A stretch of 64,000 nt of DNA from Streptomyces sp. MspMP-M5 (GTDB lineage: Bacteria; Actinomycetota; Actinomycetes; Streptomycetales; Streptomycetaceae): NCBI RefSeq assembly GCF_000373585.1, contig NZ_KB891855.1:93840-157839 (forward strand), read 5' to 3'. A program made the position numbers and the translations under genes. This document shows positions 17,085 through 25,518 of this stretch, piece after piece (positions within the stretch are counted from its first letter, which is position 1; each line of letters opens with the position of its first letter). The notes below the pieces were generated by a model. That model was not told where the DNA came from. It saw only the letters and a program-made list of their open reading frames with translations, and did not search any database.

Positions 17085-17642
17085 GTGCCCCAGCTTCCGT
17101 TCAAGGTCCATGAGCTCTCCGTCGGCCAGCTCTCCGCACGCAGCGGCGCGGCCGTCTCCGCGCTGCACTTCTACGAGTCCAAGGGGCTGATCAGCAGCAC
17201 CCGGACGGCCGGCAACCAGCGCCGCTACACCCGCGAGACCCTGCGCCGGGTCGCGTTCATCCGGGCCGCGCAGCGGGTCGGAATCCCGCTCGCGGTGATC
17301 CGCGACGCCCTGGCGGAGCTGCCGGACGAGCGCACCCCCAACCGCGAGGACTGGGCCCGGCTCTCCGAGGTCTGGCGCACCGAACTCGACGAGCGGATCG
17401 GCCAGCTCGTCGAACTCCGCGACCGCCTCACCGACTGCATCGGCTGCGGCTGCCTCTCCCTCCAGACCTGCGCGCTGTCCAACCCCTACGACAACCTCGG
17501 CGAACAGGGCCCCGGCGCCCGCCGCCTACGGGTGGACCGCCGCGCCCAGGCCCCAGCACCGGCCCCGAAGGCCACCACCGCGACCCGCGCCCCGGACGCA
17601 CCGACCTGCGCGCCCGGCGAAGCGAAGCGCCAGGAGCCCTGA
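17085..17642 (+). CDS. soxR: redox-sensitive MerR-family activator SoxR
   Basis: 185-aa regulator. Residues 9-75 are the MerR winged helix ([42 protein letters not shown]), then a dimerisation helix, then the [2Fe-2S] site Cys118-x2-Cys121-x-Cys123-x5-Cys129. The four-cysteine spacing is that of SoxR and sets it apart from other MerR proteins. In Streptomyces SoxR responds to redox-active metabolites rather than running a SoxS system. The GTG start lies 7 nt after TAGGGT (17072-17077), implying a leaderless transcript. An extended Ala/Pro tail follows the cluster. Confidence 0.95.
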   Translation: MPQLPFKVHELSVGQLSARSGAAVSALHFYESKGLISSTRTAGNQRRYTRETLRRVAFIRAAQRVGIPLAVIRDALAELPDERTPNREDWARLSEVWRTELDERIGQLVELRDRLTDCIGCGCLSLQTCALSNPYDNLGEQGPGARRLRVDRRAQAPAPAPKATTATRAPDAPTCAPGEAKRQEP

Positions 17643-17700
17643 CGGACAGCAGCCCAGCCACATCAGCCCCCACCCACCGTCTTCATGACCACCCACGGGA

Positions 17701-17781
17701 GGTGACGGGCCGGAGGGGCAGGGGTGTGCCGGACGTAAAGCGAAGCAGTCCGGCACACCCCTGCCCCTCCGGCCCGTCACC
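17701..17781. repeat. 34-bp perfect inverted repeat, cruciform/terminator
   Basis: Arms 17701-17734 and 17748-17781 are exact reverse complements over 34 bp, with a 13-nt loop GTAAAGCGAAGCA. It lies between convergent soxR and amidase genes, so a bidirectional terminator is the simple reading. The length and perfection far exceed the 9-15 bp stems elsewhere in this window. Confidence 0.9.
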
Positions 17782-17810
17782 GCACCCGACAGCCCCGCGC
17801 AGCGGACTCC

Positions 17811-17827
17811 ATGCGCCGAAGGCGCAT
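17811..17827 (-). terminator. short hairpin after amidase gene
   Basis: ATGCGCC / GGCGCAT, 7-bp perfect stem with a 3-nt loop, 60 bp beyond the amidase stop codon. Confidence 0.35.
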
Positions 17828-17886
17828 AAGGACAACCACGGCGGGACAGCCGACAACGTGGGAAGCCGGCCGAACGCAGTGAATAT

Positions 17887-19329
17887 TCACCAGACGGGCG
17901 GCTTGCGATGCGCCCACGGCCGCGCCGCCTCCAGCTGCGCCGAGAGCGCGATCAGGGTGGCCTCGTCGCCGTAGCGGCCGGCCAGCATCACGCCGATCGG
18001 CAGGCCCTCGGCGTTCCAGTGCAGCGGGACGCTGACCGCGGGCTGGCCGGTGATGTTGTAGAAGGCGGTGAACGGCGTGAAGCGGCCGACCGCGGCGAAC
18101 TCGGCCTGGGGATCGGCGTCGTTGCGCAGTGTGCCGACTGGGTGCGGTGGCGCGGCCAGGGTGGGGGAGAGGATCACGTCGTAGCCGGTGCCGGGCGGCA
18201 TGACGTCGTCGGCGAGGGTCTGGGCGAGGGCCCGGAAGGCGTAGAGGGAGCCGGCGAGGTCGGTGCCGGGGACCTCGCGGCCGCGGGCCCGCAGATAGCG
18301 GGTGAGCGGCATCAGCAGTTCCTCGCCCTCCGGTGGGACGGGGCGGAGGGCGGCCAGCACCGACCAGGCCCTAGTGAAGGCGTGCAGGATCGCGTCGTCG
18401 ACGGGGAAGGTCAACTCCTCGGCCCGGTGGCCGAGTTCGCCGAGGAGTGCGGTGGTCTCGGCGACCGCGGCGAGGCAGTCGGGGTGCACCTCGATGCCCG
18501 GGAGCGGCGCCTGGCTGAGCACCGCGATCCGCAGCCGGCCGGGGTCCCGGCGGACCTGCCCGGCGAAGGTCTCGCCCGGCGGCAGGGACGGCGCGGCATA
18601 CGGGTCGCCGGGCAGGGTGCCGGCCATCGCGTCCAGCAGCGCGGCCGCGTCGGCGACCGTACGGGCCAGCGGGCCGGAGGTGCTCAGACCCGTCACGTCG
18701 TGCAGCAGGGGGCCGTCGCTGACCCGGCCGCGGCTGGGCTTGATGCCGAAGAGCCCGCAGACCGACGCCGGGATGCGGATCGAACCGCCGCCGTCGCTGC
18801 CCTGCGCGACCGGTGCCAGTCCGCCGGCCACCGCCGCGGCCGCCCCGCCGCTGGAGCCGCCCGCCGAGCGCTCCAGGTCCCAGGGGGTGCGGGCGGGCGG
18901 GGCGAGGGCGTTCTCGGTGTAGCAGGGCAGCCCGAACTCGGGGGTGTTGGTCTTGCCCAGCAGGATCGTGCCGGCCCGGCGCAGCGCGGCGGTGATGTGA
19001 TCGTCGATCTCCGGGACGTAGCCGGCCAGCGCGGCCGAACCCATCGTGCAGCGCACCCCGGCGACCTGGCTGAGGTCCTTCACGGGCACCGGGACGCCGT
19101 GCAGCGGTGGCAGCGCGCGGCCCTGGCGGCGGGCGGCGACGGCCTCGCTCTCGGCCTCCGCGGCCTGCTTGCGGGCGATCTCCGGAGTGCGGGTGAGGAA
19201 GGCGCCCAGGGTGTCGTCCAGCCGCTCGATCCGGGCGAGGTAGTGCTCGGTGAGCTCGACCGGGGAGAGTTCCCCGTTCCGGATCTCCTCGGCCTGTTCG
19301 AGCGCGGTGAGGTCGTGTAGTTCGGCCAT
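17887..19329 (-). CDS. amidase signature-family hydrolase
   Basis: 480-aa member of the amidase signature family (Ser-cisSer-Lys). The catalytic Lys is in GVPVPVKDLS (about residue 86); the Ser-rich core is SAGGSSGGAAAAVAGGLAPVAQGSDGGGSIR (about 150-185). The C-terminal FTAFYNITGQPAVSVPL is typical. It would hydrolyse an amide to acid and ammonia in the cytoplasm. It could instead be a GatA-like protein, but there is no gatB/gatC nearby. ATG 19329 has GAGAGGGTGG upstream. Substrate unknown. Confidence 0.9.
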   Translation of the reverse strand: MAELHDLTALEQAEEIRNGELSPVELTEHYLARIERLDDTLGAFLTRTPEIARKQAAEAESEAVAARRQGRALPPLHGVPVPVKDLSQVAGVRCTMGSAALAGYVPEIDDHITAALRRAGTILLGKTNTPEFGLPCYTENALAPPARTPWDLERSAGGSSGGAAAAVAGGLAPVAQGSDGGGSIRIPASVCGLFGIKPSRGRVSDGPLLHDVTGLSTSGPLARTVADAAALLDAMAGTLPGDPYAAPSLPPGETFAGQVRRDPGRLRIAVLSQAPLPGIEVHPDCLAAVAETTALLGELGHRAEELTFPVDDAILHAFTRAWSVLAALRPVPPEGEELLMPLTRYLRARGREVPGTDLAGSLYAFRALAQTLADDVMPPGTGYDVILSPTLAAPPHPVGTLRNDADPQAEFAAVGRFTPFTAFYNITGQPAVSVPLHWNAEGLPIGVMLAGRYGDEATLIALSAQLEAARPWAHRKPPVW

Positions 19330-19725
19330 GGACGTCCACCCTCTCGTCGGGTCCCGCGCGGCCCGGATGCCGTGCGGGCGGGACGGGCCGGCGCCGGGGC
19401 GCACGTCCGCCGGTGATCAGCCTGGCAGCATTTGTTTCAGTTTGCGGGACGGCTCGTAAAGGGGCGTGCTCCTCCGGGCGGTGGGGCGGCCCGGCGCGGG
19501 GCGTGCCGGGCCGCCCCCTTACGTCGGCCGGAAGCGGGGTGAGTCCGTCGCCGTGGGCGGTGGAGCCGGCCACCGGGTGGCCGGGGAACAATGGCCGGGA
19601 AGCGCCGGTGATCGGCGTGATCGGTCGGTGCCGCCGGGAGCCGGGGCCCGCACCGGAGCCCCACCGGCCCCGCACCGGAGCCCGCCCGCCGCCGGGCCGA
19701 GGCCCCCGGCGGCCCCGGCCCGGCC
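19330..19725. other. 396-bp intergenic region
   Basis: No gene seen. It contains the amidase promoter side (a lower-GC patch at 19425-19460), a strong hairpin at 19483-19517, and GC-rich filler next to the BKACE stop codon. Confidence 0.5.
19483..19517 (-). terminator. hairpin terminator of the BKACE gene
   Basis: Perfect 13-bp stem GGGGCGGCCCGGC / GCCGGGCCGCCCC with a 9-nt loop, downstream of the BKACE gene on its strand. Confidence 0.55.
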
Positions 19726-20466
19726 TCAGGCGGCGGGCGGCCCGCCCGTCAACTCGGCGGCGCACGCGACCAGATGGGCGTTCCCGACCGCCGGGGAGCC
19801 GTCGGCCAGCGTCAGGGTGTCCTCGATGCCTATGCGGCTGGCCAGGCCCAGCTCGCTGGCCAGCCGCAGCACCGGCCAGGCGCCGCCGTCGTAGCCGTGC
19901 AGCAGCACCGGGCGGCCGTGCGGTATCTGCGCCAGTTCGGCGAGCAGCGCCCGGGCGGTGGCGGGTGCGGTGTGCGGGTCGGTGTCGCCTATGACCTCGG
20001 CCAGCACCCGCAGCACTCGCGGCGCCAGCGGGGAGGCGGCGAAGCGGGCGGCGGCCGCCGTCCCGGCCCAGATGCCGGCCTCGACGCCGACGCCGCGGGC
20101 CAGCAGCGCGGCGGCGACGGTGTCGGCGCCGTCCTCGTGCCAGTTGACCGAGGCGTGGTCGGGGAGCACCGTCCAGGACGCGATCTGCGCGGCCCGGCGG
20201 GCGGGGTCGGGCTCGGCCCAGGCGCCGGTCGTCACGCCCACCGGCACGTCGACCGCCTCCCGTATGGCCGCCAGGGCCGGGCCGACCACCTGGGGCGAGA
20301 GGGAGTCCTGGCCGCACGGGGTCTTGGGGTGGACGTGGACGTCCTGGGCGCCGGCCGCGACCGCCTGCCGCGCCGCTTCCGCGAGCGCGGCCGGCGACAG
20401 CGGCACCACACCCGAATCGGCCGCGGTCCGGGCGCCGTTGAGACATACCTGAAGCATCTGAAGCAT
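19726..20466 (-). CDS. beta-keto acid cleavage enzyme (BKACE, DUF849)
   Basis: 246-aa DUF849 protein. The family is zinc-dependent and condenses a beta-keto acid with acetyl-CoA, as in 3-keto-5-aminohexanoate cleavage. The zinc-binding HVHPK is at about residues 43-48; PVGVTTG, SVNWHEDGAD and GVEAGIW follow. The N-terminus reads MLQMLQVCLNGART: the first nine bases of the gene are tandemly duplicated, so the original start may be the second ATG (20457). Neither has an obvious ribosome site. The substrate of this subgroup is unknown to me. No thiolase or CoA-transferase genes lie beside it. Confidence 0.85.
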   Translation of the reverse strand: MLQMLQVCLNGARTAADSGVVPLSPAALAEAARQAVAAGAQDVHVHPKTPCGQDSLSPQVVGPALAAIREAVDVPVGVTTGAWAEPDPARRAAQIASWTVLPDHASVNWHEDGADTVAAALLARGVGVEAGIWAGTAAAARFAASPLAPRVLRVLAEVIGDTDPHTAPATARALLAELAQIPHGRPVLLHGYDGGAWPVLRLASELGLASRIGIEDTLTLADGSPAVGNAHLVACAAELTGGPPAA

Positions 20467-20545
20467 GGGTCCGATGATGACAGGCGGGTCCGACAGTCCG
20501 CCGTGCGCGGGGTGCAGGGTGCCGAAGGCGCCGCGTGGAAGGGGC

Positions 20546-21160
20546 TCAGGCCGCCGCGAAGGTCTCCGCGCCGGGCACCCCGGCCGCCGTGTGCAGCGCC
20601 TCCGGGGTCAGTACGGCCGCCGGGGCGAGCACTCCGCACTCCCGGCAGGCCGGACCGGTCGCCGGGCAGCCGCCCGGGCCGGGGACCCAGGCGAAGCGGG
20701 TGCCGCCGCAGACCGGGCAGTCGCGGCGCGGGCGTCCCGCCTCCATCGCCGCGATCATGCGGCGCAGCACCTCGGAGAGGCGGGCCGCCGGGTGCCGCTG
20801 CGCGGAGACGCAGGGCACGATGTCGTAGCCGCCCCAGGTGCGGCGGTGCCACTCGTCGAGGGTGCCGGGCTGGCGGATGCCGTGGTGCTTCTCGCGGCGG
20901 CGCCGGGCGGCGAACTCCTCCTCGTAGGTGAGCCAGAGGGCGCGTGCCTCCTCCAGCTCGGCCAGCGCGGCCACCAGTCGCGCCGGGTCGGGTTCGCGGT
21001 CGTGGGTGGCGAATCCGGCCCGGGTGCACAGATGGTGCCAGGTCGCCCGGTGCCCGTAGGGAGCGAAGCGCTCCAGGCACTTGCGCAGCGCGGTGCGCCG
21101 CCGGGCGGTGACGAGTCGTGGGTCGCGGACCTGTTCTGCGAGGGCTCTGAAACCGGCCAT
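20546..21160 (-). CDS. uncharacterised zinc-ribbon protein
   Basis: Not recognised. The 204-aa product has a basic, Arg-rich N-terminal half, a helical acidic stretch (LVAALAELEEARALWLTYEE), a basic segment (FAARRRREKHHGIRQ) and a C-terminal four-cysteine knuckle CPVCGGTRF...CRECG typical of a zinc ribbon. ATG 21160 follows GGAGGTGG. It lies 79 bp upstream of the BKACE gene on the same strand and could be co-transcribed with it. It might bind nucleic acid; no closer call is supportable. Confidence 0.65.
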   Translation of the reverse strand: MAGFRALAEQVRDPRLVTARRRTALRKCLERFAPYGHRATWHHLCTRAGFATHDREPDPARLVAALAELEEARALWLTYEEEFAARRRREKHHGIRQPGTLDEWHRRTWGGYDIVPCVSAQRHPAARLSEVLRRMIAAMEAGRPRRDCPVCGGTRFAWVPGPGGCPATGPACRECGVLAPAAVLTPEALHTAAGVPGAETFAAA

Positions 21161-21341
21161 GGTGCTTCCACCTCCGAGGCGGATCCCGAACGGACAGGGA
21201 ATGGACGTGGGCGCCTGCCACCTGGATCCATCGAATTCTTTTGCGGTTTTGGGCGGCGATGTGCCGGGGTGTCCTGACGCCCCGTGCCCCCAACCGCCTT
21301 CCCGCTGTGGGAAATTCAAAAAGGTGACTGTTGTTCATCTT

Positions 21342-21366
21342 CCCGTAACGGGTAACCGACGGTAAC
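21342..21366 (+). promoter_or_regulatory. GTAAC repeats upstream of penicillin acylase gene
   Basis: CCCGTAACGGG (21342-21352) is a palindrome around one central base. GTAAC recurs at 21345, 21352 and 21362. The set lies 60-80 bp before the acylase start and may be an operator or promoter region. Confidence 0.3.
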
Positions 21367-21423
21367 GTCCGGCGCACCCTCCCCCGCGCTCCGGAAGAGC
21401 AGGGGCCCCTCCGAGGAGCAGGA

Positions 21424-24246
21424 ATGCAACGACGTACCGGAAGGCTCAGGGCCGCCGCGGCGGCTGCCCTGTTCGCCCTGGGTGCCACGTTCTTGGCACC
21501 GCCTCCCACCGCGGCCGCGACCGCGGCGCACGACTCCGACGACTACTGCCAGGGCCAGTGCGCGGACATCCTGCCGCCCGGCGCGACGGGCAACGCGACC
21601 CTGGTGCAGATCCTCGGCAACAAGCTGTTCGGCACCCACCCGGCACACTCCACCGACCAGATCGCGCCCTACAACGCCCTGTCCGGCGGCTACCGTTCGC
21701 TCACCGACGCCACCCTCACCGACTTCTTCAACGACGCCTCCTTCGGGGTCCCGAAGGACCAGGTCGGCTCGGTCACCCGGCCCCGCTCCGACGTCACCAT
21801 CACCCGCGACAAGAAGACCGGCGTCCCGCACATCAAGGGCACCACCCGCTACGGGACCGAGTACGGCGCCGGCTACGCCGCGGGCCAGGACCGGCTGTGG
21901 CTGATGGACCTCTTCCGGCACATCGGGCGCGGCGAGCTGACCTCGTTCGCCGGCGGCGCCCCCGCCAACCAGGGCCTGGAGCAGCAGTTCTGGCCCTCCG
22001 CCCCGTACACCGAGGCCGACCTCCAGGAGCAGGTCGACGCCATCCGCGACAACAACGGCGCCCGCGGCAAACAGGCCATGGCGGACGCCCAGGCATACGT
22101 GGACGGCATCAACGCCTACCGCGAACAGTCCAAGAACGGCCGCTACTTCCCCGGCGAGTACGTCCTCACCGGCCATGTCGACGCGATCACCAACGCCGGC
22201 GAGATCCAGCCGTTCAAGCTCACCGACCTGATAGCCCTGGCCTCCGTCGTCGGCGGCCTCTTCGGCAACGGCGGCGGCGGAGAGGTCCCGTCCGCCCTCG
22301 CCCTGCTCTCCGCCCAGCAGAAGTACGGCCTGGAGAAGGGCACCGAGGTCTGGGAGTCCTTCCGGGAGCGGAACGACCCCGAGGCGGTCAAGACCCTGCA
22401 CGACGGCCAGAGTTTCCCCTACGCCGTCAAGCCCGCCAAGGCCGAGGGCACCGCACTGCCCGACCGTGGCTCGGTCACCCCCGAACCGCTGGTCTTCGAC
22501 CGCACCGGCGCCGCCGCCTCCAAGAGCGCCACCCCGCCCCGCGACCCGGTCAAGGCCCCCGGGAAGTACCGCAAGCTGGAGGGCCTCTTCAAGGACGGCG
22601 TGCTGCCCAAGGGGAGCTTCGACCCCACCCAGCACCGCGGGATGTCCAACGCCCTGCTGGTCTCCGGCAAGCACACCGCGAGCGGCCACCCGGTCGCCGT
22701 CTTCGGCCCGCAGACCGGCTACTTCGCGCCCCAGCTGCTGATGCTCCAGGAGATCCGGGGACCCGGCATCAGCGCCCGCGGCGCCTCGTTCGCCGGCGTC
22801 GGGATGTACGTCCAGCTCGGCCGCGGCCAGGACTACGCCTGGAGCGCCACCTCCGCCGGGCAGGACATCACCGACACCTACGCCGTCGACCTGTGCAACC
22901 CGGACGGCTCGGCGCCCACCGAGAACTCCACCTCCTACCGCTACCACGGCCGGTGCCTGCCGATGGAGAAGCTGGAGCGCACCAACTCCTGGAAGCCCAC
23001 CATCGCCGACCCCACCGCCGCCGGCTCCTACCGGATGCAGGTCTTCCGCACCAAGTACGGCATCGTCACCCACCGCGCCACCCTCGGCGGCACACCCGTC
23101 GCCTACACGGCGCTGCGCTCCACCTACCGCCACGAGGCCGACTCCATCATCGGCTTCCAGATGCTCAACGACCCGTCGTACGTCCACGACGCCCGGAGCT
23201 TCCAGCGGGCCGCCCAGCACATCGGCTACGCCTTCAATTGGTTCTACGCCGACTCCCGCGACATCGCGTACTACAACAGCGGCCTCAACCCCGTCCGCAA
23301 CCCCGACGTCGACGCCGCGCTGCCCGTCCGGGCCGAACCGGCCTACGAATGGCGGGACTTCGACCCCGCCACCAACACCGCCGCCTACACCCCGCCCGCC
23401 CAGCATCCGCAGTCGGTCGACCAGGACTACTACGTCTCCTGGAACAACAAGCAGGCCAAGGACTACGACTCGGCCGGCTTCGGCAACGGCCCGGTGCACC
23501 GCGCCAACCTCCTCGACGACCGGGTGCGCGCCCTCACCAAGGAGGGCGGGGTCACCCGGGCCTCCCTGACCCGGGCGATGGCCGACGCCGCCCTCACCGA
23601 CCTGCGCGGCGAGGACGTCCTGCCGGAGCTGCTGCGCGTCCTGGACGGCAAGCCGGTCACCGACCCCGCGCTGCGCACCGCGGTGCAGCGGCTGGACGCC
23701 TGGCGCAAGGACGGCGCCCAGCGCCGCGAGACCACCCCCGGCTCGCACACCTACGCCCACTCCGACGCCATCCGCCTGATGGACGCCTGGTGGCCGCTGA
23801 TGGTCAAGGACGTCTTCCGGCCCGGCCTCGGCACCGACCTCTACGACGCGCTGAACGCCAACCTCGCCATCGACGAGTCCCCGTCGGCCGGCCACGGTCC
23901 CACCGGGGCGCACGCCGGATCGGCCTTCCAGTACGGCTGGTGGAGCTATGTCGACAAGGACCTGCGCGCGGTGCTCGGCGACCGCGTCCAGGGCCCGCTC
24001 GCCGCACGCTACTGCGGCAACGGCGACCTCTCCGCCTGCCGGGACACCCTGCTGGCCACCCTCCGGCAGGCCGACGCCCGCACCGCCGAGCAGGTCTACC
24101 CGGGCGACGACACCTGCAAGGCCGGCGACCAGTGGTGCGCGGACGCCATCGTCCACCGCGCCGTGGGCGGCCTGACCCACGACAAGATGAGCTGGCAGAA
24201 CCGCCCCACCTACCAGCAGGTGGTGGAGTTCCCCGCCCACAGGTAG
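21424..24246 (+). CDS. secreted penicillin acylase-family hydrolase (Ntn)
   Basis: 940-aa precursor of the penicillin amidase / acyl-homoserine-lactone acylase family, which self-cleaves into alpha and beta chains. Residues 1-33 are a signal peptide. The alpha-chain stretch GTEYGAGYAAGQDRLWLMDLFRHIGRGEL is characteristic. The likely N-terminal nucleophile of the beta chain is Ser408 in RGMSNALLVSG, followed by SGHPVAVFGPQTGYF and a C-terminal SAGHGPTGAHAGSAFQYGWW. The family acts on penicillins, N-acyl-homoserine lactones or lipopeptides; which one cannot be read here. It is larger than classical penicillin G acylase. Confidence 0.92.
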   Translation: MQRRTGRLRAAAAAALFALGATFLAPPPTAAATAAHDSDDYCQGQCADILPPGATGNATLVQILGNKLFGTHPAHSTDQIAPYNALSGGYRSLTDATLTDFFNDASFGVPKDQVGSVTRPRSDVTITRDKKTGVPHIKGTTRYGTEYGAGYAAGQDRLWLMDLFRHIGRGELTSFAGGAPANQGLEQQFWPSAPYTEADLQEQVDAIRDNNGARGKQAMADAQAYVDGINAYREQSKNGRYFPGEYVLTGHVDAITNAGEIQPFKLTDLIALASVVGGLFGNGGGGEVPSALALLSAQQKYGLEKGTEVWESFRERNDPEAVKTLHDGQSFPYAVKPAKAEGTALPDRGSVTPEPLVFDRTGAAASKSATPPRDPVKAPGKYRKLEGLFKDGVLPKGSFDPTQHRGMSNALLVSGKHTASGHPVAVFGPQTGYFAPQLLMLQEIRGPGISARGASFAGVGMYVQLGRGQDYAWSATSAGQDITDTYAVDLCNPDGSAPTENSTSYRYHGRCLPMEKLERTNSWKPTIADPTAAGSYRMQVFRTKYGIVTHRATLGGTPVAYTALRSTYRHEADSIIGFQMLNDPSYVHDARSFQRAAQHIGYAFNWFYADSRDIAYYNSGLNPVRNPDVDAALPVRAEPAYEWRDFDPATNTAAYTPPAQHPQSVDQDYYVSWNNKQAKDYDSAGFGNGPVHRANLLDDRVRALTKEGGVTRASLTRAMADAALTDLRGEDVLPELLRVLDGKPVTDPALRTAVQRLDAWRKDGAQRRETTPGSHTYAHSDAIRLMDAWWPLMVKDVFRPGLGTDLYDALNANLAIDESPSAGHGPTGAHAGSAFQYGWWSYVDKDLRAVLGDRVQGPLAARYCGNGDLSACRDTLLATLRQADARTAEQVYPGDDTCKAGDQWCADAIVHRAVGGLTHDKMSWQNRPTYQQVVEFPAHR

Positions 24247-24291
24247 ACGGCCGGCGGCGGGAACGACACGCATGACGTGAACGGCACGAAC

Positions 24292-24336
24292 GCAACCGGG
24301 CCCTGGGGTGTCGTCGGCTCCCCGGGGCCCGGCTGC
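24292..24336 (+). terminator. hairpin terminator of acylase gene
   Basis: 17-bp arms with two mismatches (24292-24308 / 24320-24336; core GGGCCC), located 45 bp after the stop codon. Confidence 0.6.
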
Positions 24337-24437
24337 GTTCCCCCGCCGCCACCGTGAACAGCCGCGCCGCCGGAAATACCGGTACGGCTATGCTGCTCCT
24401 TCCTGAATTTGGGGGAAGGGAAAGCGAGTAGGGGCGC

Positions 24438-25496
24438 ATGACCGTGACAGGTCCGCAGCAGAATTCAGGTCCGCAGCAGAACTCGGGGTCGCGGCAGTTT
24501 CCGCCGGAGCTGCTCGACACCACGATGGACCAGCTGCGGACGCTGATCACGGTGCACGAGGCGGGCACCGCGCTGGCCGCGGCCCGCCGGCTGGGCCGTG
24601 AGCAGTCCAGCGTGCAGAAGCAGCTCGACACCATGAACCGCACCTTCGCGGCGCTCTGCGGCGAGGAGTTGGTGCTCAAGCAGGGCCGGGGCCGCGACGC
24701 GCTGTTCACCGCCACCGGCGAGGCCCTGGTCGAACTGGCCCGGCGTACCCTCGGCGAGTGGTCCGCCGGCGTCCACGACGCCCGCCGCCGGCTCGGCCGC
24801 ACGCTCTCCGTCGGCACCACCCGCTACACCCTCGGCTTCCTCCTGGACGCCGTGGAGTACGTCAGCGCCGACTTCGACCGCGAGGGCGTCGACCTGAAGA
24901 TCACCCACGTCCGCACCGCCGACCTCTTCACCAAGCTCCGCTCCCAGGAACTGGACCTGGTCTGCGGCAGCGTCGTGGTCACCGAGGGCGAGGAAGCCGC
25001 CCAACTCGCCCCGTACGAGGTGATGGAGTGGCGGCGCAGCGGGCTGTCCCTGCTGACGAACCTGCCGCCGGAGCGGCTGCCCACCGGCCCGTTCCCCGCC
25101 GGTGAACTGCCGCGGCTGCCGCTGGTGGTCTCCACCGGCGGGCTCATCGACCGCTTCCTGACCGCCTGGTACGGCACCGACTACCGCCAGAAGCTGACCG
25201 TCGCCGCCGAGATAGAGGCCGCGCACTACGGCTTCGAACTGCTCCGCTCGGGCGTGGTCAGCGGCGCCATGCTGGTCACCCGGGGCCTGGGGGAGGCCGC
25301 GTCGGACGGCCATCTCCCGGAGGCCGAGGGGCTGCGGACCCTGGAGGTCGTCGGGGACGTCGGCCCCCGGACGGAGGTTCTCGTCGGCGTCTTCACCCGC
25401 CGCGGCGAGCGGGGCTCCTACGGGCCGGAGCACCCGCTCAACCGCCTCTGGGAGGCGCTCTCCTGGGAGAGCGAACGCTGGTGGCTCCGGCCCTGA
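24438..25496 (+). CDS. LysR-like transcriptional regulator
   Basis: 352-aa regulator with an N-terminal LysR-type helix-turn-helix (residues 30-85: MDQLRTLITVHEAGTALAAARRLGREQSSVQKQLDTM) and a LysR substrate-binding-like C-terminal domain. A 20-residue N-terminal extension includes a near-exact repeat (GPQQNS twice), encoded by a short tandem duplication. It lies between the acylase and an MHS transporter without an obvious divergent partner. The DNA-recognition helix reads EQSSVQKQL rather than the usual SQPAVSxxI, so it is an atypical LysR. Confidence 0.8.
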   Translation: MTVTGPQQNSGPQQNSGSRQFPPELLDTTMDQLRTLITVHEAGTALAAARRLGREQSSVQKQLDTMNRTFAALCGEELVLKQGRGRDALFTATGEALVELARRTLGEWSAGVHDARRRLGRTLSVGTTRYTLGFLLDAVEYVSADFDREGVDLKITHVRTADLFTKLRSQELDLVCGSVVVTEGEEAAQLAPYEVMEWRRSGLSLLTNLPPERLPTGPFPAGELPRLPLVVSTGGLIDRFLTAWYGTDYRQKLTVAAEIEAAHYGFELLRSGVVSGAMLVTRGLGEAASDGHLPEAEGLRTLEVVGDVGPRTEVLVGVFTRRGERGSYGPEHPLNRLWEALSWESERWWLRP

Positions 25497-25518
25497 CCGC
25501 CTACTCCGGGCCCGCCGC

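Noticed and set aside
21558..24275. 905-codon frame inside the penicillin acylase region
   Set aside because: Extremely Arg/Pro-rich translation with no domain; a shadow of the acylase frame.
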